A program made the position numbers and the translations under genes. Shown in pieces: positions 56,844 to 64,000 of a stretch of 64,000 nt of DNA. This stretch comes from Multifurca ochricompacta (taxonomy: Eukaryota; Basidiomycota; Agaricomycetes; Russulales; Russulaceae). How positions within the stretch are numbered: the stretch's first letter is position 1; each line of letters opens with the position of its first letter. The DNA lies in assembly GCA_022496185.1 (NCBI GenBank), contig WTXG01000004.1, positions 62,001 through 126,000 of the forward strand, given 5' to 3'. The notes under the pieces were generated by a model. That model was not told the DNA's origin. It saw only the letters and a list, made by a program, of their open reading frames with translations, and searched no databases.

Positions 56844-58864
56844 TTATGCGCTCTCTACAGCCTTCTCCACATTCACGACCCTGGGACGCATATCCCTTGC
56901 CTCAGCTCTCCGAACTTGTGCCTCCCGCGTATCCTTTGCCCACCGCTCAACGTCATCCACAGCCTGGAAGGGACGGACTTTATAGGCCATTAAATATCCT
57001 TGCAAACTGGCCATCGAGAATTCGCGTTCGGGTATCCGTTCTGCAAACTGTTCCGCGAGTCGTTCAACTTTCCTCTTGGACAGCTTTGGCGGGCGTGCAG
57101 AGTGAGCGGTTCCGTTATAGTTGTGTGGCCCGTCGAGTCCGACATCTCTCGGCGTGGATGGTGTAGGTTCAGACTCCTCCCTCGCCGGCGTAGCATAACC
57201 CGAATCACTAGATGTCTCATCTTCTTCTTCACCCAGTGAGGGGTCTTCAGAAGTGTCCGGGATGTAGAAGCGTTTGTACAATTCCCTTGCCTGATGCCGG
57301 CTAGCAAGGCGGAACTCGACATGGAGGTCCATGCGGCCTGGACGAGTGAGTGCGGGGTCGAGTGCATGGTAGCGATTGGTTGTGGCGAAAAGTATGCGGC
57401 CTTCCTGCGCTGAGATACCGTCGAGCGCGTTAAGAAGTCCAGAGAGTGTTATTCGAGAATCTTTTGGACCAGCCGGAGAATCACCTGGATTTTGACCACG
57501 GGCCTGGCCGCCGTCGCGGTCATCATGACCCCGTTGTGATAGATCGCGGCGAGGGTCCTCAAAGTCAGTACCAGTCACGTCGCGAGTGAGTCCATGGGTG
57601 AAAGCGGCGTCAATATCCTCCATGATTGCAACGCACTGTTCAGGAAGAGAGGATATCAAGGCGTTCAAGCTAGCGTCGTCCAGGCCGTTTTTTGAGAGAG
57701 AAATGATGTATATGTCAAGGCCAAGTTCTCCTGAAAGACTGTGAATAACGGAAGTTTTTCCAGAGCCAGGAGCCCCATATAAGAGGTAACCTCTCCGGAA
57801 AGGAATGCCTAAGTGTGTCACTTAGATATTAAGGCATTGAAAGCAACGTAAGGCGCACCTCGGTCAGCATACCACTGTTTACTCTTCAAAAAGTCACGCG
57901 CATCTTCAAGAAGAAGTTCCTTAATGCCATCATCCAACACGATGGAGTCCAAAGAGCGCTTTTCGCGAGAGGCAACATGAGTCCAATCATGCTGCTGAAC
58001 CTGGTACAGATAGCATCAACGAATGGCTCGTCTTTGCCTGATCATCAGACATACCCTTCACTGGCGTATATACTGATCTTGTTGCTTCTGGCGGACAACC
58101 ATTCATTCCTCGCCTCAATGATTAGGGAGTCGAGGACAGAGCGATCACGAGAGAAGATTCTGCGAGAGAACGTAGGATTGCATCGCTGATAGTGATAGAC
58201 TGGACTAACTTACGTAACCACCAGACTCGACCTGTCTGGGTCCCAGCGACTTTCCTCTTTAACCCGGGAGACAGTAAGATACTTGCCCTTATACCACATC
58301 TTATAGCTTGCGGAGTAAGAGGGAAGATATCGGACGGGTCGTGTTCGTCGTCGTACTACCTCATCCATGTTCTCATCGATCTCCAGGGCATCATTTGGTG
58401 AGAAGGAGCTATTAGTGTTGACTGAGAAATCTCGGAAATGACGCCACTGAGGAAGAGAGGACACCAGAACATCATCCATTCTGAAACCTGAGTCAGTTGG
58501 GTGATGAGTCGTGATATATAAATTGCTCACGGTACGAGTAATCCTCGCTATCGAAAGTTGCCGTTATGAAGAAGCGATCAACAAGTTTTGAGTAAGAATA
58601 AGAATACAGCTGACGAAGAGCCTCGAGAGCGCCACCAAGGACAATGAACTTGAAATAATCGCGGAGGGTGGAGAAGGAATATATGAATGTGATCAGTGAG
58701 GAGAAATCCGTCGGCATCTGCGATGGCGTGGCGGATGCCGTCGCGTTCGCGTTATGGGTTGCGTTCATGAACGTCACAGTATCGTCTGAAGTGACTTCAA
58801 CGCTGCTGTTCAACAGCGTAAAGAGAGGCAGAAAAATAGATGCGAGTCGGAGACCGGACGTCAT
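56844..58864 (-). CDS. Bcs1-type AAA ATPase
   Basis: Membrane-anchored AAA protein of the Bcs1 family; yeast Bcs1 folds Rieske protein across the inner mitochondrial membrane, but fungi have many paralogues of unknown role. The start is ATG at 58864 (MTSGLRLASIFLPLFTLLNS); the frame runs further up but lacks an ATG. A hydrophobic start and a segment FIYSFSTLRDYFKFIVLGGA are followed by the BCS1_N region: LYSYSYSKLVDRFFITATFD, PQWRHFRDFSVNTNSSFSPN, RPVRYLPSYSASYKMWYKGK, SVLDSLIIEARNEWLSARSN. The AAA domain: LLYGAPGSGKTSVIHSLSGE (Walker A), PEQCVAIMEDIDAAF (Walker B), LSGLLNALDGISAQEGRILF, ATTNRYHALDPALTRPGRMD (sensor 1 and arginine finger). An acidic insert near 57200 and a C-terminal helical part (LQGYLMAYKVRPFQAVDDVE) end at 56844. 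The hydrophobic N terminus could also be read as a signal peptide. Confidence 0.88.
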
Positions 58865-59509
58865 GATTGGGAAGTCCAGCCTGGAGAGTGAGAAGTGAAC
58901 GAAAGTGATATCTTCTACCACTGGTTTTATACATAATCCTAGAAGTGCATGCAATGCAGACCTCAAAAGGGTCGGGTAACGAGATACGGTGATGACTCAC
59001 GCAGCGCCAACTTCGAATGAGTCAGGCAATGAGAGACGACGGTGACTCATGGGTGACTCTGAGCTTGGTCCCTTCGAGGTGGTAATAAGCAGCGGCAGCA
59101 GCAACAGTTGTAGGCTATCGCCATTTCTGTAAACAACGCAAAAATGTTGCAGAGGTCTTTTTAATCCAGTTTCAATTCAATTCAATTCAGTTTCAACAGT
59201 AACTCTTGATCGGAAGCGATTAGGGATATTTGTCCGTCGCCGCAGCAAAGAGTCGTACAACCAAGTTGCAACGCGACCTCACGTAAACTTTTTATCTCCG
59301 AGTGGACGGTAAAGTTAGAGTTAGAGTGTAAAAGGCAGAGTCGGTAGCGATAGCAGAAGGGCAGAGAGGCTTCAAGGTCAGTCGCGTCCTGGAATAGACA
59401 ATTCATATTCATCGTCTCAAGTGATATAACACGACAGCATTGTCCCCTTCTCCCTCGCTACTCTCTAGCACCATTGGGACCACGCATTTTTCGAGGGACC
59501 CAGGTTGAG
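58865..59509. other. Divergent promoter region
   Basis: Separates the AAA ATPase (start 58864, minus) from the dolichyl pyrophosphate phosphatase (start 59510, plus). It contains a 21-22 base near-repeat (GGTCGGGTAACGAGATACGGTGATGACTC near 58969-58999 and GAGTCAGGCAATGAGAGACGACGGTGACTC near 59019-59048) and a TTCAATTCAATTCAATTCAG tract at 59171-59190. No gene. Confidence 0.55.
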
Positions 59510-60427
59510 ATGTCTCTTGCATCACTGGACCTTACTCACGTCCTTTGTGAGACTTGTCCACTTTTCAATTACGATTGTCTGACGCGACATAGACGATGCT
59601 TCCTCTCACTTCTCCCTTGTAATGGCCCTCATAACTCTGTCCCCGATCCTCCTAATGGTAAGTAACAAGATGAATCAGATGATAATGGCCTGAGTACGAA
59701 CAGGCCTCATACGCTGCTCTCGCCATCTTCATGCGTGAGATTACCATAATCAATATGTGGGTCGGCCAGTTCTGTTGTGAGGCGTTCAACCTGGCAATCA
59801 AGCGCCTGGTGAAGGAGGGGCGACCTGAAGGTGCGTATATGTATGTCACAATCTGCCGAGCGGGTTGAGGGACCATAAACTCTTTTAAACCTACCAGGTA
59901 GCGTGGGCAATGGCTACGGCTTTCCATCTTCCCATAGCCAGAACATGGGCTACTTCGCAACTTTCTTGATTCTCCATTTACATTTCAGGCATACATTCGG
60001 CTCGAGCGGTAATTGGATAGCGGACCTGGCTTTCCGGGCCTTTATATATATCTCCCTCATTACATGGGCTGTCGTAGTTGCTTACTCAAGGTACGAAGTT
60101 TCTTGTGTATCGTGGGTATAAGCGGTATTGGCCTGACTTTACTGGAGATACCACCTATCCTATCATTCGGTCTCGCAAATACTCTGGGGTTTATCTATTG
60201 GCATCAGCTTCGGCTTCAGCTTCTATCTCGTCACAGAATTAATTCCGGCTCGAAAACCGAAGACCTTGTTTGGAAGGGCACGAGCTTTTCTCTTGATGAA
60301 CCCTGTATCTGTATGGTTTCGAATACGAGATGGCTGGGCAGTGTGGCCCGACGGGGGCATGGAGGACCAATGGCAACGGTGGCGGCAGGAGCGAAGACCA
60401 ATAAGGTCAAAGGTGCATCTGAATTAG
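59510..60427 (+). CDS. CAX4: Dolichyl pyrophosphate phosphatase (PAP2 family)
   Basis: Dephosphorylates dolichyl pyrophosphate in the ER lumen to recycle the carrier for N-glycosylation. The start MSLASLDLTHVL at 59510 is spliced over about 50 bases to YDASSHFSLVMALITLSPIL (membrane segment). Next exon: ASYAALAIFMREITIINMWV, GQFCCEAFNLAIKRLVKEGR, with the first phosphatase motif KRLVKEGRP. After an intron: GNGYGFPSSHSQNMGYFATF with the second motif PSSHS, then WIADLAFRAFIYISLITWAV. The exon ending AYSR (about 60091) joins YHLSYHSVSQILWGLSIGIS, completing the third motif SRYHLSYHSVSQ with its catalytic His. The C terminus WFRIRDGWAVWPDGGMEDQW is typical and ends at 60427. About 250 residues; all three motifs are intact. 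The 3' end is 156 bases before the panC start. Confidence 0.92.
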
Positions 60428-60582
60428 ACTTGCATTCACTGTTTCCCATTCCAACGAACGATACTTATCCGTATGTGTGAGCGCTTGGCGCATAAAGCGA
60501 TGATGAAGGATTGTTGAGTTGGATTGTTGAGTTGGATTGTTGTGGGCATAAGTATCACCCTCAAGTTCTGCTTCAAACGTCC

Positions 60583-61774
60583 ATGCGCATGCACTATCGA
60601 CTAGCAACGACTAAATATTCTGTATTGTATAGATTCATGTCTGTTTCTGTCCCCGACCTTTCTGGATCCCTATCCCAATCCCAGATTCCAGTTTTCACCA
60701 CAATTCAGGACTATAGATCGTGGCGGGAGAAAGCTTTTGAATGCAAGAAAACTGTGGGGTTTGTACCAACTATGGGAGCTCTACACGACGGCCATCTATC
60801 ACTTGGTATGTGGACTCATAGCGCGATAAAAAACCATTTCGCTTCATGTCCCATTAGTGCAGCGCTCGCTTGTGGAGAACGAGTTGACTGTAGTATCCAT
60901 CTTCGTTAATCCTACTCAATTCGCGCCTCACGAGGACCTCGCGACATATCCACATACACTTTCGCAGGACCTCTCTCTACTGTCGGCCCTCCGGTACCGT
61001 CCACTCACCCCTTCTGATCTGTTACGCACACCTTCTGCCGTATTCTTGCCCTCAGTGAAAGACATTTATCCATCTGGTGTCAGCCAAGACTTGTCGCAAC
61101 AAAAGGGTACATTTGTGGAGGTCAAGGGCTATGGGGAACAGATGGAGGGACGCAGCAGGCCATCCTTTTTCAGGGGAGTTACCACTGTTGTTACGAAGTT
61201 GTTTAACATTATTCAAGTGCGTGCTTTTCTTTCGTGCTATTTTCTGAGGGATTGATTGCTATTCTGTCCTCAGCCAACGAACGCGTACTTTGGTCAGAAG
61301 GACATCCAACAGGCGCTTCTTCTGCGTCGTCTTGTTGGTGATCTGCATCTCTCCCATCCGACACCCAGCCGCCTGCACATTATCCCCACCGCGCGCGACC
61401 CAACAGATGGCCTGGCTCTCTCCTCTCGTAATACTTACCTCAGCCCTGCCGAGCGTCAACGCGCACCCGCATTTTATGCAGCTCTTCAGAGCGCTGCAAG
61501 GGTATGGAAAACAGGGGCAAGCAAACGGGAAGCTATACGACATGCACTCGAACTTCTAGAAGTGGCCAAGAAAGAGGGAGAGAAATACGGTGTTGAAATC
61601 AGGACAGATTATGTCGAAATGAATGACCCGGACACTTTCGAGGAACTAGGAGATGAACAGGTACAGCGACCAGATGGCTCGCCCGTGATCCTGAGTGGGG
61701 CGGTGTGGTTCGGGCGAACAAGACTGATCGACAATATCATTTTAGGCAACACTGACAGGGCCATATCAAAATGA
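60583..61774 (+). CDS. PAN6: Pantothenate synthetase (pantoate-beta-alanine ligase)
   Basis: Joins pantoate and beta-alanine with ATP to make pantothenate (vitamin B5) for coenzyme A. The start is ATG at 60583; an internal ATG at 60640 ([18 protein letters not shown]) is also possible. Exon 1 holds [19 protein letters not shown], the nucleotide-binding HxGH-like motif. The intron runs from about 60806 to 60859. Exon 2: [70 protein letters not shown]. After an intron (61217-61273): [60 protein letters not shown]. The C-terminal domain [20 protein letters not shown] and [17 protein letters not shown] ends at 61774. Length about 360 residues, normal for fungi. Active-site segments are all present; the gene looks functional. 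Confidence 0.95.
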
Positions 61775-61795
61775 CGTGAGCTCTTACTTCTTGCG

Positions 61796-62402
61796 ATGCT
61801 CTTGAATGCTCAGGAAGCCAAGTCAGACTACTGCGTCGAATTGGGGCCGCCGTGGTGTTGGAATTTCCCGATGGGGCGTTATGTGATATCGAAAACTTTG
61901 AGTCATGGACCTGGTGAATTTTTGATTCCCCAGAGTCACTTACTCACGCTGAATGTTAGCATCCCATTGAGGTACGCCTCTAGGAGGATCAGCAATGGCA
62001 CTCACACATCAAGAGCTTGAATAGTTCTCGAGGAAATGAGCATGTTTCGTTTGTCAGCTCTCACTGGTAAGCAGCCCCTCCCTTCATGGGACGCGCCTGG
62101 GACCTTGTGGTTAACTCCAACCCTCCGTTCGTCGACCTGGTTCTCAGGCGATGCTCTTCTATGAGAGTTTTGTACAACCCTCCCTGTATGCATCTCTCGC
62201 TTGCACTAGTCCTGGCAGCGACTTGTCACCGTTGAAGGGGTGGCCATTGGTGAGCTGTCAAGCTTTTAGGATAATCATCGCTCAACGTCTCGATGATATG
62301 GCTGTTGTTAACTACTCTGAAAGAGAACCTTGTCTTCCGTCGATGGACTGGGGAGAGCCACAAGCTGACTGGGACTTTTGTCGTAGTCAGGTCAGGTATT
62401 GA
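61796..62402 (+). pseudogene. Possible relic of an alpha/beta-hydrolase-like gene
   Basis: Fragments in different frames read like the C-terminal half of a fungal alpha/beta hydrolase: MFRLSALTGKQPLPSWDAPG, ALLYESFVQPSLYASLACTS, PGSDLSPLKGWPLVSCQA, then unrelated sequence. No N-terminal half, no GxSxG nucleophile motif, and no continuous frame were found. The call rests on general resemblance only. Confidence 0.3.
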
Positions 62403-62823
62403 CATCAAGACCCATACAACGTCACAGAATGGTGCCTTGACCAGTTGAATTTTCATATTTGCAACTGGGTGTTTCTTTTCCGGTCCTGAAGCTGTTGCAC
62501 GGCCTTCAGCAATCGAGAAACGAACTTGTAGTGAGTGTAGACAATGACCTACTAGTTAAATGACTCGTTTATCACTACAAAAATCTGTAAGGCAGCCGAC
62601 AGCAGTGACATCACCCTTTTGATCTCTATACTACAGTCCCTTCCTCTCGCAGCCCGAGAAGATTCGCTCGAGTGCTGGGCGAGTGCTGCAAAATATTGGG
62701 TTGTGCTGCCTCTCCCACGACCCACAGTAAATTCATCATTTCGTTAGCCTCTTCATCGTAGCCACCAGTTTTCATCCCATCATATCATCAGACTCCGCGT
62801 CCCATCTCATCGCAAATACAGGG

Positions 62824-64000
62824 ATGGCTCCATCGCGTCTAGAGAAACGCATTGCAATGATCTCAACGGGAAGCCTACCTTCCAGCGAGCTTCTCAAACT
62901 AAGCGCCTCCAGACCATTCGTTCACCAGGCATGGTTCACAAAGCTGTCAGGTCTAACTGCTATTCACGTCGGGGCACTGCTGAAGTCAGGTCGACATTGT
63001 CTTTCCTTTTAATCGTGAACTCCAAGAGGCGTTCGAAAAGCTCGAGACGGATTACTATACCTCGCGAGCTCCACTGTCTGAGATATACGAAGCACTCCGA
63101 GCGTACAGCCGAGAACCTGGTCTTTCCAGGTGCGCTTCGCTGTAGTTTTTTTTTTGTTTTATTTTGCAAACGCCGCTGAAGCGTATGGAAGCGACGCTCA
63201 TGTTGCTAGTACCGGTGCATTCCTCCCCGATGCGTGGTCCAGTATGGAAGGGGGCATTATCATCAGTGCCGGAAAGGAGACCTTCGAGGCACTTGGTCTC
63301 CCTGGGGCTAAACTTTCGTCGCGCATACCTGGGGCTCCAGAGCAATATGGTATGTCTGGGCTTTACGATTTACAGTTCTGAACCTTGTCCCGCAGTCATC
63401 AACGTCTCCTTGAACACACCGAACACGAATGTTCGAAGTCACGACTTCATCCTCGTTCTTTCACACATTGGGATACGTCTCGGGAAGGATTCGGAGGACA
63501 GTGGGATTTCGCCTTTCACGTTTCACAACCCGGTACATATATAGGACATTTCCTGCACTCCTCTTCTTGAAGAAGACTCCATCGTTCACAGATAGAGGGA
63601 CGGGGCCCCTTTCGCGGTCCCGCATACAACGCCATGAAGTAAAGCCAGTGATCCGACACCTCCAAAACGTCCGCATCCCGACCTCCACTTTATCTCCACG
63701 TCCTCACCAACGGTCTACCACGACTATGCGCGATGAACGCTATCATTTATTCTCTCAGGGCGAGGACGTTACATCATTAGCTTACGGCAATAATGATGAT
63801 GCGCTGCAAGATTGGAATGAGAGGGCGAACATGCTCTTTGAGTGGGTCGGGATGGTAAATCTAGGCGCACAGAGGTCCGTTCCCCGCAATATCAAAGTGC
63901 CGTGACGAGACGATCTGGCGAAACCAAATGTTCTAGATTGCAGGCCAACGATCGAGTGGATCCATATGTTGCCGTTTATTCAGCACCGGCCCCTCACACC
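62824..64000 (+). CDS. Probable Rpp40-like RNase P subunit (3' end outside window)
   Basis: Probable protein subunit of RNase P, acting in tRNA 5' maturation in the nucleus. The start MAPSRLEKRIAMISTGSLPS at 62824 continues SELLKLSASRPFVHQ, then after an intron VDIVFPFNRELQEAFEKLET, DYYTSRAPLSEIYEALRAYS. Further exons: GSDAHVASTGAFLPDAWSSM, EGGIIISAGKETFEALGLPG, VINVSLNTPNTNVRSHDFIL and a stretch HWDTSREGFGGQWDFAFHVS in a neighbouring frame. The end of the window reads DALQDWNERANMLFEWVGMV, NLGAQR, spliced to LQANDRVDPYVAVYSAPAPH. The WVGMVNLGAQRLQANDRVDP block is what suggests the Rpp40 family; recognition is from memory of the motif and not certain. Truncated by the window edge. Confidence 0.6.

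Noticed and set aside
1..64000. CRISPR arrays, operons, riboswitches, prokaryotic mobile elements
   Set aside because: The DNA is clearly nuclear fungal with spliceosomal introns; no direct-repeat arrays with spacers, and no intact transposase or reverse transcriptase was found.

Overview
The window is nuclear DNA of a filamentous basidiomycete, most likely a mushroom-forming Agaricomycete. Genes carry many short introns (about 45-70 bases, GT..AG) and lie on both strands without operons. The protein set is typically fungal: an APSES-ankyrin cell-cycle factor, a TRPY-type channel, LIM-RhoGAP and F-BAR-DEP-RhoGAP proteins, and a DUF1752/Reg1-type PP1 regulator. I cannot name a genus. Gene models below were assembled by eye by joining exons across frames. 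Outer coordinates are usually firm; internal splice sites are described only where they matter.

Layout. 1-0.8 kb: nothing recognised. 0.8-5.9 kb (-): LIM-RhoGAP. 6.4-10.1 kb (-): YVC1-like cation channel. 10.4-13.2 kb (+): Mbp1-like MBF subunit with MCB boxes in its own promoter. 13.4-15.6 kb (-): Prp4, U4/U6 snRNP. 15.6-19.5 kb (+): Rga8-like F-BAR-DEP-RhoGAP whose GAP module seems to lack the arginine finger. 20.1-23.5 kb: divergent pair, a RING-coiled-coil protein and a coiled-coil protein. 23.9-25.3 kb (+): nitronate monooxygenase. 25.6-28.7 kb (-): tandem BTB genes, two intact-looking and one decayed. 29.0-31.7 kb (+): a dead NACHT-ankyrin (fungal NLR/STAND) gene. 33.7-36.8 kb (-): Reg1-like PP1 regulator. 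36.8-40.9 kb: gene-poor, pyrimidine-rich. 40.9-42.0 kb (-): ubiquitin-like/WLM metalloprotease. 42.7-46.9 kb: RING-coiled-coil (+), Vps25 (+), RING-coiled-coil (-). 47.1-52.6 kb (+): very large pericentrin/PACT-type spindle pole body protein. 52.8-55.4 kb (+): Vps9 Rab5 GEF. 56.8-58.9 kb (-): Bcs1-type AAA ATPase. 59.5-60.4 kb (+): dolichyl pyrophosphate phosphatase. 60.6-61.8 kb (+): pantothenate synthetase. 61.8-62.4 kb: hydrolase-like relic. 62.8 kb to the edge (+): probable Rpp40 RNase P subunit, cut by the window end.

The genes are mostly housekeeping: Rho GTPase control, G1/S transcription, splicing, endosomal sorting (Vps25, Vps9), spindle pole, glycosylation, vitamin synthesis. The accessory part is the 25.6-31.7 kb segment (tandem BTB genes plus NLR relic) and the RING-coiled-coil family. 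I found no convincing new multi-gene system. The strongest cross-window signal is technical but important: about ten otherwise sound genes need exactly one extra base, mostly at a short homopolymer, to restore a frame. This points to consensus deletions and will mislead any automatic gene call here.
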